DNA of 64,000 nucleotides from Dryomyza anilis (taxonomy: Eukaryota > Arthropoda > Insecta > Diptera > Dryomyzidae): contig OX638130.1 in the NCBI GenBank assembly GCA_951804985.1, forward strand, positions 79,850,583 to 79,914,582, given 5' to 3'. This document shows positions 26,301 to 38,300 of this stretch, in pieces. The stretch's first letter is position 1. Every line of letters begins with the position of its first letter. Both the position numbers and the translations under genes were made by a program. Below the pieces are notes generated by a model. It did not search any database. It was given only the letters and a program-made list of their open reading frames with translations, and had not been told where the DNA came from.

Positions 26301-29300
26301 GTAAAAATGTATTTGGTGACTTTTCGTTCTACAACGACGATATGTAATGCCTGTAAAATTATGTTTGGGAGAGCCCTTTTTTTTCAGCGTGTAATATCCG
26401 CAATTTCTGCAATTCGTATCTTCACCTGTGTGGCAACTTTTAATGTACGCTTTATTATTCTAATTGAAGAAAATTCGTTCCAAACATCTTGGGACTATTT
26501 GCATATATGTCATATTTAAAAATATGCAGTAATAATTTTGTTGTAAGTTCATTTATACTTGTGGGATATTTGAATATTAGCTAAAAGGGATAAATAGTAG
26601 GGATGTTACGGAGCTCCGCAAACGCGGATGCAATTGGATGACATTTTTTGAATGCAATTTTTTTTAATAAATTGTGAATTAATTAAATATTTTATGTCCG
26701 ATTTCAACACAGCAATTATGTTGAAACGTTCTCAATAAATGAATATTTTTTATTATTACAAAAATAGAAAAAGTTATATGATTACTTAGTATGTTATTCC
26801 GAGCCTGAAATAACTTCAACCCATAAGTCGTAGGACCAAATTCGTTTATTCGAATATGTTTCGGACATATCTCCGAGTATTTTAACACTAAATTAAACCA
26901 GTTGGGAAGGTTAGATCACATGGGAAATTTTAAATTTGGTGTTATTATGATAGTTGAGATTATCAAAATTATAGTCGGTCTAAGCCGACTATAAATACCC
27001 TACACATATGTGTGATTACCATTCAAAGTGGTATATTGGTCACCAGGTCATGCTGATCAAGAATATATATACTTTTACATACTGGAGATGCTTCCTTCTG
27101 AGTGTTACAAACGGCGTACCAAACTGAATATACCCTTTCACTCTTAGTGTAGGGTATAAAAATATAGTAGGCAGGATTTTTAAAATATTGCGGTTTCAAT
27201 TTTGTTTGCGGTTTATCAAAAAAATATCTTAAAAAATATTTTTAAAAAATATTAAAAAAAATTGTAATCGAGATATTTTAAAAACGTTCCTACGATTTTT
27301 TTTAATTTAGTCCTAAGATGTCGGAAACATATTCTTAAAAAACGATTTGCACCCACGACTTTTGGGGTGAAAATGTTTCAGGTTAGGCGTGCTCATACTC
27401 AGTATTTGAAGCAATCTGACCGATTTATTTGAATTTCATTCAAAATACTTCAGCTAATATATTGAAATATATGCAATGAAATTGGGGTTGATAAAGGTTA
27501 CAACCAGTCAAACGCAAAAATACAGCTCTTTCTGTAAAAGACCTATTTTCTTTATTCGTTGTTTTTCAGTTTTTTATTCAAACATTTGGAATAACGAATA
27601 AATTTTATTTGTATGGAAATCATTTAAAATTTCTTTGAGTTTATTTAGAATAAATTTGTATTCACAAATAATTTGTTTTGATTAAATTTATTACCATTTT
27701 TTTTTTGAAATTTCTAATAACGAATATATGTTTGAAAACTGACGATTTAAAAACTTATTAATAAAATTTTATTTGAAATGTATTTGAATAATGACCTAAT
27801 CTGGTGTCTAGTATTATTTGATATATATTTGTAAAGCAAATCAAGTGATCTAAAGTAAACAAATAAATTTGAAGAAACAAAATTTAATATTTCGCCAAAA
27901 GTAAATGTCTTAATAAGCTTCATTTTTTTTTAATAGTATGAATTTAATGTTATTTTTTGATTATTGGTAATACAACTGGATTTTAATACATATATTTATT
28001 TATTTAATAGATTTTCATTTTTCGTATGTATATAAAATTTTTGAAATCCGCATCCGCGAATTTTTTTTTTTAAGATCCGCATCCGCAAAAGGGACCTCCA
28101 TTACTATCATAAAAATGTTGTTACATTCAAGCACATAAAAACTTATAACATGTAGTCGCGGTAGCTCAGTGGTTAGTGCGTTGGACAGCGAGACGAAAGG
28201 TCCCCGGTTCAAGCCTGGACTGGGGCTAACAACATCTTTTCATTGAAACATTTTTCTATACCGCGCTACCTCTCGGCAGTAAATGGCAAACCTACGAAAG
28301 TAAAATATTGCCTATGAAAAAGCTCTCACCCGCCGTTCGGATTCGGCAATAAACTGTAGGTCCCACCACTTTGAGTACAAATGTAACACACACAGCTCAA
28401 AATGGTGAGATAGCTCGGCCAAGTTCTAATAGGACTGTAGTGCCAAACTATTATTATTTATATAATAAATTTTCAATAAAATTATTAATGCCCGTAATCT
28501 AAAAATAGCATTACCTCATACTTAAAGTATGCTTATTCTCAGTACCTATTACGTAGCGCTTTTCACAAAAAATCGGATAAAAACTGATATTTTTCAGTAA
28601 TTTGTATGTAAAATATACAAGCATTTTAAATTATAACAATTTTAATGGAAACTGTGTTGATAGGGTATATTTTAAAAATGAGAACAAATCAAAAAAAGTT
28701 AGTAATATTCGACGTTATCTTGAACTATGCACTACATAACCATACATCACATTCCTATGATGTATGGTCCTAAGAGAGCTGAAAAGGTCCTAAGAGAGCA
28801 ATTTTCATAAAGGCGTTCCGTAATAGAAAAAAAAAATAATATGCAATCAAAAGCAGCAACAGCTAACTAATTATATTGAATTGTTGTAAGGGAGGTCTAT
28901 GGTAAAAAGTTTGTGTCGTTTTATTGAGTAATGTACACAGAAAAAATTTTGTTCATTTATGGAATGAACGCCGTTAATTCCGACATCGTTTATAATATAT
29001 ATGTGGAAAAAATCATTCTATTTATGAATTATTCTTCGTATATACGAATAGCACAATTGAGCGAAATTGATGTAATAAACACGTTCATAATTGTTATGAA
29101 TTGCGTTCATTGAGGTATTCATATTAATTTTTTTAAGGCAAATCAGCGCAACCTCCGTCACGTGCAATTCAGCCGAGCATAAATAAAAAAACCAATCCAC
29201 CAAAAGGAGAATGGAAAATACAACACAAAGTAGGTAGGTAGGTATTTGAGATGTGTGTATGATCGTATGTGTGACATGCAACTTTTGACAATTCTATAAA

Positions 29301-32300
29301 TAGATATTTTTATTTTACTAACGCGTCATGCCGCATGACGCGCAGTGATTATTTTGACAACTCGTCGCGACGCGTCGTTAGTTGATGATAGCATGTACAG
29401 TTCTTAGTTTTTATTATTTTGTATCTCATTTTGTACAAATAGACCGAATCGTTTCACTTGTTGTTTACAACGCCAAAGAAACGTGCACCGCTGGTACTTA
29501 ACATCACGCAACAACAAACAGCAACAATAGGCAGCAACAGTAAGAGTAGATATAAAATAAAATGTAAGTAGTTAAAAAAATAAATAAATTAAAAGCATAC
29601 AATAAAATAAAAAAGTAGTATAATACAATAAAAAATAAAAAAAAAATAAGAAAATGAAAAAAATGTTGTTTTTTTTTATTTTTAAGTAGTTTAAAGTTCA
29701 TAAATACCATGCATTTATTCATAAATATTATGAAAGCGTTCATCAATATTATGAACTTTTTCATTACGGTTTTATGAACGATTCATAAATTGTATGAATT
29801 TGTTCATTGGTTGAGTAATAATGAAAAATTCATAAAATTGATGAACAAATTCATAAATAGTATGAACTTTTTTTTTTCTGTGTAACCAATATAATTTAGC
29901 TTGTTACCCCATTTAAGCGGATTTATGCTCAAATGAACGCAGTTAAGAACGTTGTTCGTAAATTTGACGCTTTTCTCAACTTTGGCTGGTTCTGTTAAAA
30001 AATGGGCTTGGTCCACATTTGGTTGGTGTTATGCTTCGGTAATCATGCCATCAACACGTGACGTCGTACTATCGAAAAGCATTATCTCATGTTTCAAAAA
30101 ACATTATGGAAAAGCCATAGAAATGAATGTATTAATCAAATTTCATAAATTATATAGTTGCAGATATTATAAATCCATAAAGTTGTCTAAACTTGAATGC
30201 AAAAAAAAATACATTCCTCACAAATGAAAAACCAACAAAAATCGTTTGACAAATTTTTAAAGGCTAACAATCTTTGTTGGTACCAAACAAATATTTATTT
30301 TTTTTGTGCCTATTTTCCAGCTGAATCTTTTTATTTTGATTTCACTTTTTATACATTTTTATTATCGTTCCTATTACATACACTCAGGAAAAAATATTTT
30401 TTGAATACTATTAAATCAAAACTGTCCTATTGACCAATGTTAATGAGGTTTTATTTGCACTAAATTTACAATGAAACATAACCAATATTTTGTTGACTCA
30501 TCAGAAAGTGCCTAAATGATATAACATTGGGTACACTCAAAAGAAAATGTTCCATTAAGTTCTCAATGGTACGACCATTGATTTTATGATTCATATATTA
30601 ATAGTTTTTTCATATTATTACTTAAGGTTCCTAATTAATTTGTAATCAAAATTCAGTATCATTTCTTTTAATATTTCGATATTATTATTTTGGGGATATT
30701 CCATTTTAAATCAACTACCATTTAAATCAACACATGATATAGATTTTGGGAAGGTATATCTCAAAAAACCCTTATTTTATAAATAGTAATAAATTTATAT
30801 TTTTGCATATTTTCTTCTTAACAGTATATACGAATCGCACAATTTGAGCGAAATTGATATAATAAACGCTTTCATAATTGTTATGAATTGCGTTCATTGA
30901 GGTATTCATATTTATTTTTTGACGCAAAGCAGCGCAGCCTCCACGTCACGTGCAATTCAGCCGAGCATAAAGGCGATACTGAAAAATAAAAAACCGGTTC
31001 AAAAAAGGAGCATAGAAAATGCAACACAAAGTAGGTAGTTAGGTATTTGAGTATTTGTGTATGATCGTATGTGTGACAGGCTACCATTTTGACCATTCTA
31101 AAAATAGAAATTTTTATTTACTGACGCGTCAAGCCGCATGACGGGCAGTGATTATTTTGACTACTCGTCGATTGTCGATGATGGCAGATACAGTTCATTA
31201 CAACGTGCGTCGCAGGTACTTAACATCGCGCAACAACAAAAAGCAACAATATGCAGAGCAAGAGTAGATATGAAATAAAATGTAAGTAGTTAAAAAAATA
31301 AATAAATTAAAATAATAAAATAAAGAAGTAATATAATAAAATATAAAAAATAATACAATAAAATAAAAAAAATATATATTTTTTATTTCATAAATATCAT
31401 GAATTTTTTCATAAATATTATGAAAGCGTTCATCAATATTATGAACTTTTCATTACAGTGTTATGAACGATTCATAAATTGGATGAATTAGGTCATTGGT
31501 TGAGTAATAACGAAAAATTCATAATGATGAACAAATTCATAAATAATATGAACTTTTTTTTATGTGCGGTTCATGAGTTATTAATAAAAATGTGAAAGTG
31601 AATAGTAATTTATTTATAAAATCTTATTTCATTTTTTTATTTCCAAAAACAAAATTCAAATAATATTGAAAATTATGACTTGATTTCACATTTTTATACC
31701 CTACACTAAGAGTGAAATGAAACACCCAGAAGGAAGCATCTCCGGTATGGAAAAGTATATATATCCTTGATCAGCATGACCTCCTGAGTCGATTTAGCGA
31801 TATCCGTCTGCCCGTTTGTCTGTCCGTCTGTCTGTCTGTCTGTTGAAATCACGATTACAGAAAAACTAGAAAAGCTAAATAAATGAAACTCCTAATTTAG
31901 ATTACTTATATATCTACGCTGCCTGTCAGTCAATGGACATGATCAGTCCATTATGACCGACCACTTATGTTCAAATTTATCATATTAAACACATCTACTG
32001 GTGAATTTTACTGTATACGTGTTCAGGTAAACTTTTTTTGGTCAAATATATATTGACTCATGTTCAAATACATGAAAATAATGTTCTCCCGCGAAACAAC
32101 TTGTGGTTCCCAAAAAAAAATCGAAATTCGGTGCACATACCCATATGTAAATATGGGTATCAAATGAATGGAAATTCTTATTTTCTTGTATTCTTTTTTT
32201 TATTATACTTTTTTATTTTATTATTTAATTTATTTAATTTTTTAACTACTTACATTTTATTATATATTTACACTTCCTGTTGCTGTATATTGCTGCTGTT

Positions 32301-35300
32301 TGTTTTTGAGCGAAGTTAAGTACCTGTGTCGCACGTTTATTTGGAGTTGTAAACAACAAAGGAAGCGATTTGCATTATAAGTACGAAATGACATACGAAT
32401 AAAAAAACTGAGAACTGTATCTGCCATCATCGGCTGCACAGTGCAGCAAAAGCCCACTTTTTTTTTGGTGCCAGAGATTTGACAATTTTTGTTATAGTCC
32501 TTGAGAAACCTGAAGAAATTTCACCTAAGAAACTTATGTCCTATCACGTCAGATTTACGAGATTTTTTACCATAAATGTCCTAAAGTGACCGCAATATTA
32601 CCGTTGGTTTATTGAGAAAACTGTAGTAGTTATGGATTTGTTGTCTAAGAACCAAATGTATTTGGTTTTGTGGTTAAATGTATCCAAGGCTTCATATCTG
32701 TAGTACATATTAAATTTCAATCTCGTCTTTTTAATACCAATATTAATGATTTTCAAAGGATCAATCTACATAATCGACTAATTTCATAGTAAGGAGTTGC
32801 AAATGTATCATATTGTCCATGGAAAAAATATTCAGCATAAAAAAACATAAAAAGAGGCTCAAAATGTAAAAGCCGTAAGAGCTATAGTTTCTCTAATACT
32901 GAGCAGTGACAAGTTTTTTTTTTTGTTATATGAAACTACAAAATACGAAAATTTTTCGTAGCTTAAAATCGAATGATCCTTTATCGGTGCCAAGGATTTG
33001 GCTTTATATTTAATATCCTAAATGTTTAAAAATTGTTATCATACCATAAAATTATGTTCTATCACCTCAGGATTTCGAGGCATTGACCCCCAAAAATCTG
33101 GTAAATCCTTAATTTTCATAGTAACATTTCTCGAAAACGGTTTAAATATGGATTTCTTGACTGAAAACCAAATGTAGGCAATTCACCTAAGGATATTTTC
33201 TGTAGTACATTTTAATTTTCTATCTCGTCTTTATTCCATCAATATTAAGAATTGTCAAAAAATCTCTGCAGTTAATTTGCCAAATTTATATGAAGAATTA
33301 ATAAATGAAAGATGTTGTTAGTCCTAGTTCAGGCTTAACCTGGGACCTTTCGGCTCGCAGTTCAACGCACTAACCTTGAGCTGCCGACGCTACATTGCAG
33401 AAACATTGATATATTCTGTAAATAATACAACCTATCTTACTTCAAATTATCTTACCTACGTAATAAATTTAAATAAAAAGTGTTTCAAGTTCAAATAATT
33501 GTATTTAATTTAAGACTACAGGTCAAAAAGTTTCGAAAAGTATTTAAATTTATTACTTTTTATTGAATTTAATTACTTTTTTCCTCAGTGTACGTTTATG
33601 CCGTAGAAGCAGGGCCGTCTTTAGTAAAGTGGGGGCCCGTGGCACAATTTGCTTCGGAGGCTCTCTAATATAAATAATTATTATTTACTAAACACTCAGA
33701 ATTAAACATTTTTATTAAGAAACCTATTTAAAACATTTTATAGTTACCAGAGCAACTTTTCTTGTTCTTTTGATATGCAAACTCATAACTTCCTCAGCGA
33801 CGTACGCATTCAAATTGTAATTTTTAAAAATATTATAGAAATAATTTTAACAATATTTAAGTGTGTTTTTTGAAAGTAACCACTACAAAATTATGTAAAA
33901 TTTGGCCATGATGGAACATTGATATATTCTAAAAATAATTCAACCTATAGAACATACTACTTAGCCACCGTGAATAATATACAAATTATAAAAGTGAAAA
34001 ATTATTTATTTGTTTCTAACCTAAATAGTTTTTAAATACCAAAGCTTATTAATTTCTGATTACATTAACATTTTTTTACATTCTTAATAAAAAGTATTTA
34101 CTTCATATTTTATTACCTACGTAATACACACAAAAAACTTTTAATATTCGGTTTTCTATCTCGTTTGAAAACTTTTAATTCCAAAGTGTTGAAGCATACA
34201 TCCAGAAAAAATACCACATAGACAATTAATAGTAAAAGTTAACTTTACCGGCCATTCGCATGAAAATTACACCAACAAAAATAGTTGTCGTTCCGGACGG
34301 GACAAAAACGGAAGAGCATTTTGAGGTTCATATAGTTATTCAAAAGTCATCAAATTTTAATTACAAATTATTTTTTTGAAAGTCAGCTGAGATAATTACT
34401 GTATTTTTGTACACTTTATAGTTTTATCGTAATAAATCACAAAATAATGCCGGATGTTCTGTATGAAAATTTGCACTACGATTTTTTTACTAAAAATAAT
34501 TTTATATCTGGCAATATTAATAATCATTCTTACGAAATAAAAAGTGATGTACAATTCGAATATCAAGAGGTTTTCTTAAGGTTTATATTTTTTTCCCTTT
34601 TTGGTAAATTATTTTTTTTTTTTCGATATTTATTTACACTTTTGTTAAGGGCGTGACAGATATATATTAAAAGTCTACGCCATTTCCAGATTTTATTCAG
34701 AAAGTGTCAGATTGATTTCTGAAGTTGTTATATTGAATTCAGAATAGTCAAATTATATTCAGAATCGAGCAAATGGAATTCAGATTAGTCAAATTAAAAT
34801 CATAAAAAATAAAAAGAATTCAGAATCAGGCATATGGAATTCAGAATAATCAAATTAAATTCAGAAAGAGACAGTTAAATTCTGAAACAGTCAATTTGAT
34901 TTCAGATTAGTCAAATTAAATTCAAATAGAGACAATGAAATTAAGAAATGGACAAATGGAATTTAGAATAGTCAGACTGAATTCAGAAACGTTCATTTAG
35001 ATTTCAGAATAATCAAATTGAATTCAGAAATAGACAATTTGATTTCAGAATATTCAACTTTATTTCAGAAAGAGTCAAATTGAATTGAAAAACGGACAAA
35101 TATAATTCAGAAATACTCATTTGAAATTCAGAAACAGGTATATGTAATTTAGAAAAAATAAAACCCTTTGCTTTCTAATAGGGGTACTTTTGAAATATAT
35201 ACTGTTTTGAAAAAAACGAAGTAGCAATTGCATTTTTTGAGTTTTAAAAGGTTGAAAATTCGCGTAATATATACAAAATAATTAAAATCATAATGGAATT

Positions 35301-38300
35301 CAATGATAACTGTGCAGGACATGGGTCAGTTTAGGCCGCATCGAGCAATTTACCAGAGGCGGAAACCGCCCCAAAAAGCTGTCGGTGGAACAGGCCGACG
35401 TCGTCATATCATGGGTGGAAGAAAACTGCAGTGTAACATTGCAAGAGATTACGAGTCGCATACAGAGCGAGTTCAACATCACTATGGCTATGTAGATCTA
35501 CAGTAGGCAATTACCTAGAAGGCAGGATGTACACGTACAAGAGCCTGTGACAATGAATAAAAGTGAGAACAAGCAAAAAAGTGCTACATTTGTAACGGAG
35601 CTGAACACTCTTATACAAAATGGCAAGCAAATCGTCCGGTTAGACGAAACTATTTTCAACCTTTTCTGTCGCTCTACGCGTGGTCGATCACGAGTTGGGC
35701 AACGAGCTGTTCAGCAGTTAGCAGCATCCAGAGGTCTCAATGTACATCTCATCGTAGCAATTAGTACATCAGGTCTTGTGACAATGGACCGCCAGCGATG
35801 CTCTTTCAACAAACAAACGTGTAAAAACTGGATTGATGCACTACTGCAGAAATAGCAAGACCAAGGCAATAATCTCAATTATTTGTCCATCGTGTGAAGC
35901 AAAAACCATTATAACAGGTGGAGATTGCGCTAGGACAGTGCAACACAGCACAACGTTTCATTTCGATGCCGTTAGTCTACTGGACATGCGTGTGTACCTA
36001 AATAACATATTGTAATTTTTTAAATTGTCCTACTTTCTTATAATAATTTAAATTTGATTATTCTATAGTAAATAAAACACACAGTTAAAATTGTTCTGAA
36101 TTCCAAATGACTCTTTCTGAATTTTATTTGGCAGTTTCTTATTTCAATTCGACTCTTTCTGAAAACAAATTGACTATTCTGAAATCAAATTGTCTATTTC
36201 TGAATTCAATTTGACTATTCTGAATTCCAAATGTCCATTTCTGATTACAATTTGACTATTCTGAATTTAATTTGACCATTTCTGAATACAATTGTCGGTT
36301 TCTGAATTTTAATTTCTATTTAATTAATTAATTTGATCCTTTCTGAATATAATTTGACTATTCTGAATTCCAATTCTCTCTTTCTGAATTCAATTTGACT
36401 ATTCTGAATTTTATTTGACATTTTCTGAAATAATTTGATCTTTTCTGAATTCAGTTTGACTATTCTGAAATCCATATGACCATTTCTGAATTCAATCTGT
36501 AGATGGTGAAGAATTACTAGAAAATCGATGTTCACATTATTGAAAATGACGAAAAAAAATTGGAAATTATTTCATTTTTCCCCCAAGTGCAATTTTTTTA
36601 GCACTTGGGTCGGTAATGTGAACTTTAGTCAAATAATGCATCGACCTTCTGTTAGGGCAACGCACTCAAAAATAAATGCAGACTGAATTATTACAATCAA
36701 TTATTGTAAACTGAAGCGAACATCAAATGTGTTATAACCAGGGACTAAAACCCTTTGGAATATCGGTTCCGATTCTGGTTCCGTGATTTTTTAATATGGC
36801 AACAATGGGTTCTGACTCCGATTCCAAAAATCGAAATGGGTCCGATTACGGTTATAGTTTGTGTTACATGATTTACATACCAATTTAAAAAAATGCACCC
36901 ATATTGTGTGTGAGATATCATGTGTGTGAGATTTGAAAAGACGGAATGACATTATTTAGAAATAAACGGACATACTTTTAAATTTAGATCTAGTAGGCGA
37001 CGAAATTGAAGAAACTTGACGAAGCATCTATGAAAATTAAAGCTAGACAGAAAACGGACGACAGAGTTGAATTGTGACGCGAACGAAACCGACCGACATT
37101 GTGAAGAATTAATATAAAACTAAACCTAAAACTATAATTTAAAACTGTAAATAAACTAAATTAACTATTTTTAAAATAAATACTAAATGAAATAAAATAA
37201 CGAGAAGAACTTTATTATAATTTGTGGGACAACCTACATGTGTGTCCCGTGAAACTGAAAGAATTATTACTATTCGGTTTCGAGCGACCATCTTCTTAAA
37301 TAGTAATAATAATAATATAATAATAGTTTGGCGCTACAGACCTGAATAGAACTTCGGCCGAGCTCTCTTACCATTTTGAGCTGTGCGTGTTATATTTGTA
37401 CTCAAAGTGGTGGGACCTATAGTTTATTGCCGAATCCGAACGGCGGGTGAGAGCTTTTCATAGACAATGGTTTTACTCTCTAAGGTTTGCCATTTACTGA
37501 CGAGAGGTAGCGCGGTATAGAAAAATGATGCTTTGAAAAGATATTCTTAGCCCCAGTCCATGCTTGTACCGGGGACCTTTCGGCTCGCAGTCCAACGCAC
37601 TAACCAATGAGCTACCGCTGCTACATATAAATAGTAAACGTGAGTGTTATATCTAAACCCAACAATCAATAAGAGATGTGGCAAAAAAATTTAATATATT
37701 TTACATTTATAAAAAGTCAAGATGAAATTTAAATTGGCATCATTAAAAGTTCCAAATAAAATCGAAGAAATGGATGAAATATCCAAATAAGTGCCCGACG
37801 GACTGTTGAAACCCGTATAGAACAATATGATACAATTTCTTTATCGTATTTAGTTTTTAAGTTATAAATAAAAGAAAATGAAAAAATAATTTCGTTTACA
37901 CCCTTTATCTAACGAAGTAATTATAGATTTTTTATGAAAAACAAAGCCTAAAGAAAATTAGTTTTTAATATTATATATTTAACTTGAATTTAAAATGTTT
38001 TATTATAAAATATTAAATAAATACAGTTTATAACTTTTTATTACGTAAACTCGCCGTTCGGTTTCGGCATTAAACTGTAGGTCTTACCACTTTGAGTTAA
38101 AATATAAAACGCACAACTCAAAACTATTATTATTATGTCCGCAACGCTCGTCTTTATTCATTATCGACGTTATCGACAGACGAAAATTTGAGCAGCATTT
38201 ACTACTTTCGTTTGAACATAGTGATGTTTAAAAAGAAACAAAAAAAATTAAATTAGATTTAAATAAATGTATTCTTTCAACACTTCTTTTATAGAAAGTT

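Larger units (their letters stand above)
34696..36500. mobile_element. Transposon with inverted arrays of 20/21-bp units as arms
   Basis: Two arrays of TTCAGAA-initiated units in opposite orientation (34696-35155 and 36092-36500) bracket a 0.94-kb core with a decayed DDE transposase. I infer a single element because the arrays are reverse complements in unit type, similar in length (about 460 and 410 bp) and symmetrical about the core. I could not define outer tips or a target duplication. Confidence 0.6.

Noticed and set aside
28153..28226. tRNA gene with GGTAGCTCAGTGGTTAGTGC head
   Set aside because: The same head plus body recurs in many copies in the window with an ATT-type tail; it is the SINE-2 promoter region.
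34696..36500. CRISPR-like arrays of TTCAGAA units
   Set aside because: There are no fixed repeats with unique spacers; units of 20/21 bp are contiguous and diverged, in mirror orientation around a transposase relic.
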